Assembly: GCA_015680685.1 (NCBI GenBank)
Contig: MNCI01037851.1
Location: 105,401-169,400 of the forward strand
Direction of reading: 5' to 3'
DNA length: 64,000 nt
Source of the DNA: Gnetum montanum
Lineage: Eukaryota; Streptophyta; Gnetopsida; Gnetales; Gnetaceae
Shown: in pieces, positions 20,640 through 32,100 of the stretch
Layout: every line of letters starts with the position of its first letter
How positions within the stretch are numbered: the first letter of the stretch is position 1
Notes under the pieces: model-generated
Told to the model about the DNA's origin: nothing
Seen by the model: only the letters and a program-made list of their open reading frames with translations
Database searches by the model: none
Made by a program: the position numbers and the translations under genes

Positions 20640-21782
20640 AGGGATGAAAAATGACACAAGAGGGCATGTAGTCCTCCTTTGCCTTAGCAACAATGGATGA
20701 GCTAGAGAGGCCCGGGGAGGGGGGCGGGGGACTTTGAGGGATGGTGAGGGTTCCAACTAGCAGGGCTTAGCTACAAACCAACACTTGTGCCTCTAAGAGC
20801 AATTGTTGCACATGGAGGACTAGATTCACTAGGAGCTCCAATCGAAATTTGAAGCAAACCTTTCTAGGGCCACTGTGGAGATTGAAGCTAGGGTTTGGGT
20901 AGAGGAGTAGGCAAGGTAGGAGTATGAGTTTTTGCGGTGTGAGTAGGAAATCTTGGCAAGGGATTAATAGTAGGAGCTATGATGCAAAGAAGTAGTTGAG
21001 GTGGAAATGCACGAGAGGGAGCTAAACGATGCTACCCTCAGAACTACATTGGAGGACCAACTCTGTGCACAGATTAGGGAAGACCTGCTTAGGAAGGAAC
21101 AAGAGTACCTCAAGAGAGAGGAGAAAGAGTGAGAGCAGTGTTCTATGGCCTTTTTGGAGGAGTAGCAGATGAGGATCAATCAAGACACCACCCATGATTC
21201 CAATGCTTGACAATGGCTGCATATGGGAAGGTGGCCCCACATGATCATGGGGGTGAATCGTAATGTGGCATGGGCTGGCCTAGAAAGGTTCATTTGCACT
21301 ACATCTAGCAGGCTCCACCCTGACAAAGTCAAAAACTTGGGGTTGAGGAGCAACAACAGAGGGAAGAACAATCCAAAGAATTTCAGGAGGTTGTGGCTTT
21401 TATGGCTTTTAAATACCACAATGCCATCTTAGGTGTAGCCCACACACAGGAAAGGCCATGTTGGCCTTGTACTAAGCTTCTCTGATTCATATGATGACAA
21501 AGTTTAGAAGAATCTAGAAGGGGTATTTGGTGCGATCCATTGGTTTTTTGGGATGGGGTTTTGAGAATGGCTACCTTGAGGGCTTGGGTATTGAATATTT
21601 TGTATGTTTCCCTTGCAGTGGGATGCTATTTGTTTCTCCATGGTTTTGTCTGATAGTAGTGGTTTTCTCCTCCCTCGAGGATGATAATTCCCTTTACACA
21701 TTTTTTTGTTTTTTATTTTTGGGGGGGTGGGGGGGTGTGGGGGTGTAATGTATTCTTGACCCTCTCTTTCTCTAAAAAAAAA
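20640..21782 (+). mobile_element. LINE copy H, 3' part
   Basis: A coiled-coil reading rich in Glu and Gln lies at about 20830-21180, followed by a CPYV domain at 21200-21470: GRWPHMIMGVNRNVAWAGLE, TTSSRLHPDKVKNLG, then a frameshifted NFRRLWLLWLLN. The 3' UTR contains T/G-rich stretches (21703-21745) and ends with CTCTTTCTCT and an A-run at 21774-21782. Truncated before the RT; no TSD identified. Confidence 0.65.
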
Positions 21783-21791
21783 GAAGTGGGG

Positions 21792-21855
21792 TGGGGGGTG
21801 GGGTGGTGGCGCATGGGGGGTAGTGGGGGGTGGGGTGGTGGCGCATGGGGGGCAG
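21792..21855. repeat. G-rich tandem duplication, two 32 bp units
   Basis: Two nearly identical 32 bp units (21792-21823 and 21824-21855), each with runs of six, four and six G such as TGGGGGGTGGGG and GCATGGGGGG. They directly follow the A-tail of LINE H. The G-runs could form quadruplexes on the plus strand. Confidence 0.85.
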
Positions 21856-21859
21856 GGAA

Positions 21860-23238
21860 GTAAAAAAGAAAAAGCATGGTAGTAAGGACAATAAGTCATT
21901 AAGGCAATTATGACAAAATTTTCATCATTTTCGATGGGCTTCCAACAAGACCTGTGGCTCAAATAGTTAATCCAAATTTAGTTAGTCACTACTAATAGGC
22001 ATTGTACACACATGCATGAAAGATGATCGTTCTAACAACACTAACAAATATGTCAATGCATTCCTTTACAGAAGACAAGTCTTAGAGAATGTTAGAGTGT
22101 TGTTTTACACATTGACATTAGTGACTCTAATATATGAGGATCTAATGAGTAGGAAGTAAGATCGTAACCTTTTTCTATTAGATAACTATGCTTTGTTAAC
22201 TTTCCATAGTTATGAGTATTGGAAGTCTTGCTTCACTTGATTGCTTATGAATCCTCTTATGATGAACAGAGTCATGATAACTTGATTCGTAACATTAGTA
22301 TTGGTCATAAGCCATCATGGATAATCTATAACAAGTACTATTTTTGGTTTTGGTAAATTGTAACATTATTTTTGTGCTAGCTATTATTCCAAATTATGTT
22401 GGACCAAGACTATAAACAATTTTTATGTTTTAATGATGTTGCTCTTCCTCTGGTAGTGGATCTTCTTTTGGTAATGCAACTTGTTTTGCATTGTTGGCTC
22501 TTGGCACTCTTTCGATGTTTGTGGGCTAACTAATATCCTTAGTCTTATGTGGGTTTGGGCACTCTGGACTCATTCAGTGATCCACTACTAAGTTGGTTTA
22601 GTTGTTTTTACGACAACTGATGGACTAATACCTCAACATAGTGTATCCTTCTCCTTGACGTAGCCTTTGTAGCTATTTGTCTATGTGACAACTTAATTCT
22701 GCTCATAATGCTGAATTTCTTAGGCTTGTGATGCACCCATTTGCCTTTTGGCTTTTTCTCATGCTTGCTACTTGGAACTTTCTTTATTCGAACTTCTATG
22801 AATCATCATCTCCATATCCTTTTGGCTTATGAATATATCTTATCAGCTGTTTTTCCACTTTTGTTGCTTCCTTGTATTGATTCACATTGTTGTATATTCT
22901 GTCATTCATGCTTACAAAGTGTGACCTAGGGTTCCTTTGCATTTCGTAGAAGTTGTGACTTTTGATAAATAGTCATAATCTTTCATAATTCCCAATAACT
23001 TAAAGTAAGAAACGAATGATTGTATCTTAACTTCAAGAATATATTCTAATAGAGTAAAAAGTGTGCAGAACATTTATACAGTAAATCTCTTCACAAAGGC
23101 TGTGCAGAGGAAAACTCCTTCACAATGTGAGTCCACTAGAGTTGTGTTGGATCAGAAACATTTAATTTATAGTTTGCATAGGAGCACTATATCTAAGCAT
23201 AATTTTGGCATAATCGAAATTGTGGTCTATTCAAAATT
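21860..23238. other. Unassigned stretch without recognisable genes
   Basis: AT-rich sequence with no open frame longer than about 70 codons and no motif that I recognise. Possibly intronic or old intergenic DNA. Confidence 0.5.
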
Positions 23239-23248
23239 TCAATTATGC

Positions 23249-23843
23249 GCATAGTTCTTGAATGTGGCCATGAGATGGCAGATGTCCATATATTATTATG
23301 GATAAATTGTAATACTTCTTGGCTGGCTCTGCGCCGGCACATCAGGTGTTCTGTGGCTAAACTTCACCCAGATGGCAAGGAGGATGTGGCTGAATGTGCA
23401 AGGAAGGAGGCTTCATTCAAGGAATTTCAATAGGCAGCTGGTTTGTTGACACTGAACATCATCGTGACATCCTGCATGTCATGCATGTCATTCACTGCCA
23501 GGAATGCCCTGATTGTGAATGTAGTAGGCTGCCCAAGTGCCTTTAGAAATGTGGGTACTATGTGCACCGTTTGTCCTAGTCTGATGTTTTTTTTCCTGTG
23601 GCCACGTGTGTTGGCTATTTGGCTTTTTGTTCCCAGTTTTGGGGATAATATTATCTGCTTTCTGTTTTTGGTTATTGGTCAGTTAGCTTTCATATAGTAT
23701 CTGGCAGGTTGAGAGGGGAGGAAAACCCCCCTTTCAATAGGAGAGGAAAACCTCCAAACATGATTTGGACCGTACACTTTTTGTGACTGTTACTTAATAT
23801 AATCCCGAAGATTCTCAAAATAAAAAATAAAAAAATAAAAAAA
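23249..23843 (+). mobile_element. LINE copy I: 0.6 kb 5'-truncated insertion with TSD
   Basis: Flanked by an exact 10 bp repeat, TCAATTATGC, at 23239-23248 and 23844-23853, with an A-rich tail (AAAATAAAAAATAAAA pattern) before the right copy. The insert contains only the CPYV domain and 3' UTR: LLWINCNTSWLALRRHIRC, AKLHPDGKEDVAECARKEA, SFKEFQ, and then a frameshifted end. The tail reads TATAATCCCGAAGATTCTC before the A-rich stretch. Because the TSD brackets just this part, the CPYV domain must lie at the 3' end of the LINE transcript. Confidence 0.8.
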
Positions 23844-24208
23844 TCAATTATGCAAACAGAAAATGCAATTTATAACATTATAGCTGATCCCATTTTGTTG
23901 GGACAAGGCTAGGATGATGAATGATGATGATGAATATGCCAGTTATAACATTGTATAACATTGTCAAAATTATTTCCTGGTAGATAAAGTTTTTTGTGGT
24001 AGAAAATTAAATATGCCTTTTGATTAAAAGATGTCTACTTTACAGAACAATACAGAAATGCAGAATTCTAAACCCTTGAGGATAGAAACACTGAACTGAT
24101 GGGCAATTTATCTATCACTTCATAGGACTTTCTTCTGGAACATCTCTCAAGCATAATTTTTCAGCTTTTATTTTATTTTATTTTTTTATTTTTTGGCTGA
24201 ATGCTCAG

Positions 24209-24316
24209 GAGATTGATTCAGAGATTATAATTGAAGCAAATAGAGGGCGAAATGCATCTATCTCTGCAAACCTAGCTGTTGATGAGAGACAAATGAATCA
24301 ATTATTTATTGATCTG
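24209..24316 (+). CDS. Candidate internal exon of an unidentified host gene (36 codons)
   Basis: A 108 bp segment open in one frame, preceded by a T-rich tract and GCTCAG and followed by GTATGG, that is, a consensus plant acceptor and donor with both introns in phase 0. Translation begins EIDSEIIIEANRGRNASISA and continues NLAVDERQMNQLFIDL. The surrounding bases are AT-rich as in plant introns. Unlike nearby sequence it does not match the retroelement families here. I do not recognise the protein. It could be part of the same gene as the exon at 37668-37847, 13 kb downstream on the same strand, but nothing in the sequence proves it. Confidence 0.5.
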
Positions 24317-24553
24317 GTATGGTTTCTTTAGTTTATTGTCGCTTAACATTCATATTATCCTTGCATGAATATATTATGTTATCATAGTTTATATGTAGGT
24401 GTAGGTTTAGAAGCATTAGTGTCTATAATTGAACTAATTAATTTCATTCATGTAAATTTATTGCAGTTTTATAATTTTTCAAAATTAGAATACTGCTGCT
24501 TCAAATTAGCTGCATGAAATACCATTATCTCATTATTGTAGTGTGGATATTAT

Positions 24554-25859
24554 GGCATCGTAAATGATGATTTTTGGACAAATAGAGTTAGTTGTGAAAA
24601 TATTATTGGAATAAATGAAATAGGTACCTATTTTTGGACATGAGAAACTGATTGTCTCTAGTCATCCAGTGTACATCAGGCAACGACCTCATGAGGATCA
24701 AAAAGGTCCTCATCGGGTGAGTCAAAGACAACTGGTTAGCATTGTAAAAACCAAAACCAGTACACCCCGGGAATCAGATACAAAAACCATGATGGTAACG
24801 ACAATAGTGGACCATCAAATAGGGTACGGGAGTTTGGTGCAAGGACACTGGCCTTTCATGCATGTGAATGGCATCCAAAATATTCCAGTAGGCTTCTGAC
24901 CTAACAAACGTTGCGGTCTCTTGAAAATTCTTATATCTATCCTCCCGCTGGGTTGGTGCCTCTGTATCCATGTGCCTGGCCTTGTCAGGGTGGAGGCCAC
25001 TAGACGTGCTTCTAATATATATCCGCAGCCTCGACCAAGAAACAACGGGCATCGCTTCCATCATAGCGCAAGCCTCACACCACAGGCAGAAACCACGGGC
25101 AGCAACCACCTAAGCTGAGGGGAGCAGAGCACCCCTAAAAATACACTTGTTACATGCCTTCCAAAGAAGCCACAAGACAACAACAGTCGGGGGTCACCGT
25201 GGAGTGGGAAGGGGGAAGCAATTGCAAATGCCCTCCAAAGTTGGATGGTGAAGGGGCAGAGCAGACTGAAGAAGTGTTGGGTTTCCTCATCGGTCAGAAA
25301 GAGAAGGCAGGTCACATTTATAAGGAGGCTGTGCTTTCAAGGAAGGCCTTAACTGGGAGCTCTGCTTTGGAAGTGAGCCAAATAAACATTTTAACTTTTT
25401 TCTGGGAGTTTGCGTCTCTAAATCTTCCAACACCCTAGAAGAGGTCCATACTTCGCATGCAAAACATCTTTTCAGCTTGCTGTTGGGTGGTGGATTAGGT
25501 GACTCAGGGTGCAAGGTTGAAAACATAAGTTTCACCACAAATTGAAGTCATGAGCAGACAGCCCACAGTTGGTACTTTCTTTTCATTATGGATATCCATG
25601 ATGCCTCCTTGGAATTGTCAGCAATGGCAAAGATGAATTTTGTGTTACTGTCCCCTTCCTGCAGCCATCTAATGTGTGATCGTTCTTTCCAGTAGGCCTC
25701 CTCAGTCATGAGCTGCTGGAGCTCAGCAAGAATGTCATGTTCTTCTTCCTGCAGTAGTTCCCTATCTTCCTGCCGCACTTGCACATGCTGAAGCTTCTTC
25801 TGTATCTCCTCCGTAAGCACTGTGAAGGAGGACTTCCCTACCTTAGCAGGAGCTTATAT
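24554..25859 (-). mobile_element. LINE copy J with two internal deletions and a probable TSD
   Basis: The minus strand reads from 25820: RT linker VQVRQEDRELLQEEEHDILA, AYWKERSHIRWLQEGDSNTK; then directly the zinc-binding domain (about 25315-25160, LCPFTIQLWRAF); then the CPYV domain (25050-24780: VSWSRLRIYIRSTSSGLHPD, YKNFQETATFVRSEAYWNIL, DAIHMHERP). So the RT core and, separately, the post-RT domain with the coiled coil are missing. An exact 12 bp repeat, TGTGGATATTAT, occurs at 24542-24553 and 25860-25871 and would be the TSD. The 3' end has no clear A-run, so the boundary is tentative. Confidence 0.6.
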
Positions 25860-25871
25860 TGTGGATATTAT

Positions 25872-26238
25872 TGTTGAATGCGGATTAAATTACTAGCCAA
25901 ACATACAATGTTTAACATGTTAAAGGATGAGTTTGTGAATGATAGAATTAAGATTTGCAGTGGATCAAAGAGATTTGGATAACTTGCATTGACTCAAACA
26001 TTTGGGCAACATTTCTTGTTTTGACCTGTTATTGAAGCTTGACTTACTGGTTAGATCACATTGTGTTTGTATATTAGGTTCAAATTTCAAGTTGATGTAT
26101 CCACTTGGGAACACCAATAAGATATACATTTAGGTTGGTGTCAAGTAGATAGATGACTATAAAAACATGTGTCAGATCACTTGCCTTAATAAATCTCATC
26201 TTAATTCAATGCGATTAAAAGAGTTATATTGATGATGC
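25872..26238. other. AT-rich stretch without recognisable genes
   Basis: No open frame or motif seen between LINE copies J and K. Confidence 0.5.
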
Positions 26239-26519
26239 TTTTTTTTAATGAAAGTTCAGGGATATGTATTAATAAAAAAACAAGAAATATTTACATCAAA
26301 AAGAGAGGGGGAGTACCCCCTAAGATCAAAACACTGTAAAAACTCTACTTATTTTCATCCAGCCATGCAATGCACTAGGACAACACCAAATCAGTCTATC
26401 ATTATGGACACCTACATAGCAAATAAACCGCCTAAACTATAAGAAGAGGAATGGTACTAGAGCAAAGGAAAACAAACAAAGGCCCCAAAACAGTAGGGCC
26501 AAGTATCAACCAACCACAA

Positions 26520-28720
26520 ACACAAAAACCCAAGAGCTAGTAACAGCAAGAGGGGGTCCTAGCTGCCTTTCATTATCCATAAAAGCCATAGCTTGCTGAA
26601 ACTCCTTGTATGCTTTCTCCTTTTGGTGTCGTTTTGCTTCATTCTTGAGAGCATCATGATGGAGTTTGGTGAAGGTTCTTCTAATAAAGCAATCCAAGAT
26701 GTATTGCAGTTAACTTTCATGATGACATAAGGGCACTTGTCCTGGAACCATTGAAAAATATTGGTTTCATGTGCTCGGTCCTGTTGGTTTTGCAGTTGCA
26801 CCTCCTCCAGATGATCTTTTTCTCTTTGCTTTGCCTCTTTGGTCTTGCGAACAACCCTCTTTGGCTCCTTCCTAAGGAGCTTCTATCAGATTTCCAAGTG
26901 CATCTTTGCTTCAACCTCACTTTTGTGGGAGACCTCCCTCAAATGACACCTTCTTAGTTCCTCTTTTGCCTCTTCTTTATGTTGCAAGATCACTTGTACC
27001 AATGTCCAGTTGAATTCGACTTGTTGTTGCCACTTTGCCTCCCAAAGCATCCTTTCGGGCAAATGGGTAGCCTTGGTAGTATCTTCCATAACCTTAATGA
27101 GATCCGCTGCAAAGATCTGTTGCCAGGGCTCCTCAGCGAGGGGTTCTTGTTCCATGTTGGCTTGAACCTAAACCTCATCCTCCATAGGATTTTGCGCAAA
27201 GGGCCAACATCCTTCATAAACAATGGTAATAGATTGATCTGGCCGTGGAGTCAAAAGGTGTGTTGCCCGCCATAGAGCAAGGATGAGCCTTGAATGGTGG
27301 CCTTGTTGCTAACGCCATAGAGAAGTGAGGAAAAAATTTGGGAAGGTTCACTCTATGTTCCTTTTGTAAGCACTTCAGGAAGGCAAAGTGTGAACCTTGG
27401 AGGGTTTTAGACATTACCTGACTGGATGAAGAACCGGTCAACCAACTCAGCAACATCTTGCCACATCAATGGCAAGGCTGACTTAGGAACCTTCCCACTT
27501 CTAGTTTTAGGAATTGGGCCCTAAAAAACTCCGCAGCATCCTCGAGGCCCTGCCCCATGGCAAGGATAACTTCTTGTTTGGCCTCCATCCAATTGCATTC
27601 ACCTATCTCCTGCTCTTGTTTGCAAGTTGCCTTTTGCTTCTCCTCCTGCTTCATCTCAGCCTGGATTTGCATGTGCAACTTGTCTTCCAGTGCGGCCCTA
27701 GCCATTGCCTCTTGTAGGTCCCACCATCTCATGGCCTCTCTCTTGCTTGGCATGTCACAACTCCACCTACGCAGTAAACCACTGGAACTCTCTCAAGTGT
27801 GCCATTTGGCCTCCTAGATGGCTGTTTCCTCACCCTTAGCCAGCTTCGTTGCCTCCTTGGTCACCCTCTATTGATCTTCATCAAATCACTGTTGAAGCTC
27901 CAAATGATGCCTACTAGGTGAAGGTGGCCTTGGCACCTTTAGCATGCCACAAAGGCCAATCAAACTCTGGCTAGTACAGGGTTGGGGCCCACGCAAGCAT
28001 AGAACCCCTCCTCGCCACCACCTATTGACCATACACAACCAAGCAAGGTTCAAATTGTGGCTATTGTAGAGTCACCAACCTCGTAGCCCTTCACAACCCC
28101 AAAATTAGACCTAAATGGCGGCATTGTCTTTGGCTACAGAGCGATGCCAAAAAAAACTGAGGCAAGTTAACGCTTCGGCCAAGTTGCATGCACTTCAGGA
28201 ATGAGAAATGCACTGCTTGTAACTTCCACACATTCCTTGATTGGACCAAAAATCAGTCTATGAGCTTGGCTGTGTCTTGCCAGAGCTACGGTAGAGCTGA
28301 CTTGGGCACCTACCCACTTCTCATCTTAGGCACCAACCTTGGAAAAAAAACCCTTTGCATCTTGCAACCTATGCTCGGTGGGAAGGATGACCTCCCTTGT
28401 TGCTGAAATCCCCAACATTTGCAACAAAGAGGCCTTGGTAAGCTTGATTCGGATGCCCCTGAAAGTGGTGAAATTAGCGGCCTAGCTCGTGTAAGGGGAA
28501 TTGTCCGTGAGGTCAAGGTCCCCCTCTAGCATGGGGAGGACCTCCACCCACCCAACTTGCTCAACCAGCCCCCATAACACTTGCTTCACCTAATACACCA
28601 TGCAAGAAGGTTCAAAAGTGGGTGTCATCCCCATTGCAACTGAAGTTTCATGCCACAATCTCACCCCAAGTAGCTCAACCTACGTAGGCTTAGGAAGGTG
28701 CGTAGAGTGAAAAATCCAAT
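26520..28720 (-). pseudogene. LINE K post-RT modules
   Basis: First copy of the globular domain: VGWVEVLPMLEGDLDLTDN, TTFRGIRIKLTKASLLQML, EHRLQDAKGFFSKVGA. A Glu/Lys/Gln-rich coiled coil follows, open at 27466-27753 (95 codons, as in DKLHMQIQAEMKQEEKQKAT). This merges into EVILAMGQGLEDAAEFFRAQ, that is, the second domain copy, which continues with SHFAFLKCLQKEHRVNLPKF (27360-27290 region). A second coiled coil follows (26886-27155: EVEAKMHLEI, KWQQQVEFNWTLVQVILQHK), then the CPYV domain DKCPYVIMKVNCNTSWIALL. Phrases correspond to LINE B 3788-4315. Function unknown; frameshifts are present. Confidence 0.65.
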
Positions 28721-28783
28721 GGTTTTGCATCTTCCATAGCGACCAAAGCACAACTGTTGCTTTGGTATCACTGTCCAACTTAA

Positions 28784-29425
28784 TTAGTGAGGGAATAGTT
28801 GCCGCCCACCAAGTGTCTGTGGAGTATGGGCATTGGTAAATGAAATGATGTAGTTTTCATTGGCACTCATGCATAGTAGGCAAATATGATTAATGTTTAA
28901 TCCCCACGCACACAGAGCAACACCCACCAGGAGTGTTGTGTGGCCTACCAACCAAACAAACACCTTAATCTTTTCAAGGAGTCTACCTTTCCAAATTGCC
29001 AGCCAGCCTTCAATCGTGGGGTATTTAGTTTGTATTATGGTCCAAGGTGGCATCCCTAGCCTACCCCCTTGCGTCATCTCACTAGCATGCTTGCAAATTG
29101 TACACCATATGGGCCAATCCTTGTTCCTGGCCTTCCATTGTTGATATTTGTTGTGCATAATATGTATCCATTGGGCGAAGCTAGCATCAGGTTATAGAAG
29201 CTGGTTGGTGAGTTGTTGATAGCCCATAACAATGTCCCAACACCAAATGCATCCATTCACCCCCCCTTCCCCCACGACCAAACAAGATTCCTAACGAGCT
29301 GGTCCAGAGCGAACTTGACTTGTGAGTTGGTTCTCTATCTCTAGTTGTAAAACAAGAGGGTAGAGTTGATTGTTCTACAGCCAATGGGAGGCTATTTCGT
29401 ACCTTGGGGGAATCACTCACTCTCC
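28784..29425 (-). pseudogene. LINE K RT thumb and RT zinc-binding domain
   Basis: The minus strand shows the end of the RT thumb, a connecting segment, and the zinc-binding domain WKGRLLEKIKVFVWLVGHTT, LLVGVALCAWGLNINHICLL, CMSANENYIISFTNAH. This corresponds to LPEKIKVFA to CPLCEGD in LINE B. Palm and fingers are absent, so the copy began its insertion within the thumb or was later truncated. Confidence 0.7.
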
Positions 29426-29429
29426 ATGT

Positions 29430-32100
29430 CTAGTCATAGCCCTCCACTAGCATGTGCATGGATCTTGGGATTCTAGCCATGCTATGGCATCACCCAACTA
29501 CTTACCTAAAAGGGGAGACACACTGGATTTCCACTTCTTAGAAGTGGTTCATCTCAGATCCACTTTGGTGTCATCCGTCTTGTCACATCCACTAAATCTT
29601 TTTTTCAAGCTATACTATAACTTCCTCCAAAAATCCCTTGTGAAATAGGTGTTATGATTTTAAACAATGTTTAACGGCAAGCCAAAGTAGCAAACAACAC
29701 TGTCAAAAAACAAAGATGCTGCATCCTCAGCCATGCAATGAGTAGAGCATGCGATGAAGATGACATACTTCGAGAACTTATGCACAACTACAAGGATGTT
29801 GGAAAATCCTTGTACTATGGGAAGTCCTATGATAAAATCCATCAAGATGTTCATCAATGAAAGCTCTGGAATTTCCAAGGGGTGAAGCAGGCCCCTTGGT
29901 TTCTCATTGGAACTTTTACCTTGCTAAAAAAGCTAATAGCTCTACACAAATTTTTCCACATTAACCCCTAAGTTAGGCCAATAGAAACTCCCCTCCACCA
30001 ACACCACTATTTGTTTGTATCCTAGATGGCTTGCCTAGAGAATGCTATGGCATTCATCAATGCTTTATCAATGCAAAGCACCCCAATTAGGAACATAAAT
30101 CTAATGTTACTTGAACATGAGTAGGCCATCAACTTTGCTAAATTTTGAGTCTACCACCTTCTTGGACCAGTTTCAACAACTCCTAAGCATGTTGATCATG
30201 ATGCAATCCATCCTTAATCTTCCTTCGGAGTTCATTGTTGGCCATCATCCAAGAGTTATTGGGTTGCTCCACAACCTCCATCGAGTATACTTTGAGGACG
30301 TTTAGTTAAAGCATTTGCTACCACACTCTTCCTTCCTAGCCAATAGACAAACTAAAGATTGAATTCTTGTAAGAAATCCAACAATCGGGCTTGCTTCAAC
30401 TTCAACTTGAATTGGTTGAAAAGGTGGCTTGTGGTAGTGTTGTCAATTTGGTTACCATGGGACCATTAAGGAGATAGTGTCATTGTATGCAAAGGCAATG
30501 CACAATGGAGAACATCTCCTTTTCATGCATTGGCCACAACTACTTTGTTTTATTCAACTTCTCGGACTCAAACACCATTGGATAGTTGAATCACCTCATC
30601 CAGAGTGTTTGTATGAACTTTGAATGGTTTTGAGAAGTCAAGAAGGGTCAACACAAGCTGAGTTATGAAGGCCCATCCTAATTTTGTCAAAAGCTTCCTG
30701 ACACTAGTCACTTTAGTTCCAGGGAACGCCTTTTTTTGCAAATTAGTTAAAGTTACCATCACTTAAGAGAATTCCCAGATAAAATTCTTGTAATAACTTG
30801 CCAACTCCAAGATTTGACATAGCTGATGCACATCTTTGGTATAGGTCATGTGGCAATGGTCACCACTTTATTTGGATTTAGTTTTACTTTGCCTCCACCA
30901 ATGATGTGGCCTAAGAATTTCAACTCTAGCTTACCAAATTCACACTGCTCCTACTTAACATACAGCTTGTGCTCCTGCAATTTGAAGAACACCAAATCTA
31001 GATGCTGAATATGCTCTTCCATTGAACGAGAGTACACCAAAATGTTGTTGAGATATACCACAACGAACTTGTCTAGGTACAGATGGAACATTCATTCATG
31101 AGTGTGTAGAATGTAGCTAGAACATTGCACAACCCAAAAAGCATGATTGTCCACTCATATGAGCCATAACAAGTGACACATGTTGTCACTTCTTCGTCAC
31201 CTTTCATGATCCACACCAGATAGTAACTATGGTGAAGGTCAAGTCAAAAGAAGACTCGAGCTCCTATTAGCTGGTCGAACATCTCTAAAACTACTAGTAC
31301 CAAATACCTATTCTTGATGGTGTCTTTCTTCAATAGTTTGAAGTCACAACACAATTTTAATGAACCATCTTCCTTCTTAGCAAATAACATTAGGGCTCCA
31401 TGAGGAGATTTGAAGGGTTGGATGTAACCCTTTTCCACCAAACTTGTCAACTACTTTCTTGGCTCCACCAACTTAGGAATGGTCATTCTATAAGGTTGCT
31501 GCTTGGGAAGGGCAATTTGTAGCAGTAGCTCAATCTTATGGTTGACAATTCATTATTCTAGGAGTTCTCTAGGCAATTCCACCAACATTACATCATTATA
31601 CCTCCCTAACACATTCACAATTGGCATGCTCAACTATGTAGAAGTCCTATCTTCCATCTCTCTCAACACTACTAAGAACATTTGTTGGGTTGGGTTCCTA
31701 ACAACCTAGTTTATTACCATAGGATAGTACTAGTTGCTCCCAATGCAAAGGCTTTCACTGTGCAGGGTGAATCCTCATAATATTGCAAATATCCAAGTAT
31801 GGGACAACCAATACCTTTGCCTTCTTAAAGAATTCTTGTCCAATGATGACTTGGAAAATATTGATATCCAAGATTGAGAAATCCAGCTTTCCACTCCACT
31901 AACCCACACTTCCACATTCGCATCTCTCATGACTCCCATGCACCTGATTGGATGGAACTTGGATAACTTGCAGGGTGTCAAAGCTAGTTGTACTAGTAAA
32001 TTGAGGGTGTGAGCAATTTCCAGTAAAAGAAAGTTGTGATTGGCATTTGTGTCAACTAAGGCATCTATTGTTTTTGATGAGCATTGCACTAGAGCCATCT
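29430..32100 (-). pseudogene. Ty3/gypsy protease, RT, RNase H and integrase (decayed)
   Basis: Protease reads ALVDTNANHNFLLLEIAHTL near 32060, where active copies have D-T-G-A-T-H-N-F. RT shows VEKGYIQPFKSPHGALMLFA, KEDGSLKLCCDFK, TIKNRYLVLVVLEMFDQL (31244-31450) and further down FVVVYLNNILVYSRS. The two catalytic Asp codons are both Asn (31044-31049), each explainable by a single G-to-A change. RNase H retains the EKEMFSIVHCLC segment. Integrase reads LMDFIIGLPIVQGFSNILVV, VHKFSKYVIFIACS and CYFGLPLNIV (29660-29878), then a frameshifted TRDFWRKLYYSLKKRF. There is no chromodomain left to see. Many stops. Confidence 0.85.

Larger units (their letters stand above)
26239..29425 (-). mobile_element. 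LINE copy K with internally duplicated post-RT region
   Basis: The minus-strand A-tail is the T-run 26239-26246. Upstream in order: 3' UTR, CPYV domain (26760-26560), coiled coil (27190-26770), second post-RT domain copy (27560-27250), a further coiled coil (28060-27570), first post-RT domain copy (28720-28080), RT zinc-binding domain (29060-28860) and RT thumb (29420-29160). It is 5'-truncated at about 29425, where Ty3/gypsy integrase-like sequence begins. The doubled domain suggests a tandem partial duplication or fusion of two copies. Confidence 0.7.

Noticed and set aside
24542-25871. LINE J TSD as firm proof of insertion limits.
   Set aside because: The 12 bp match is exact but no A-tail adjoins the left copy, so I keep it as probable only.
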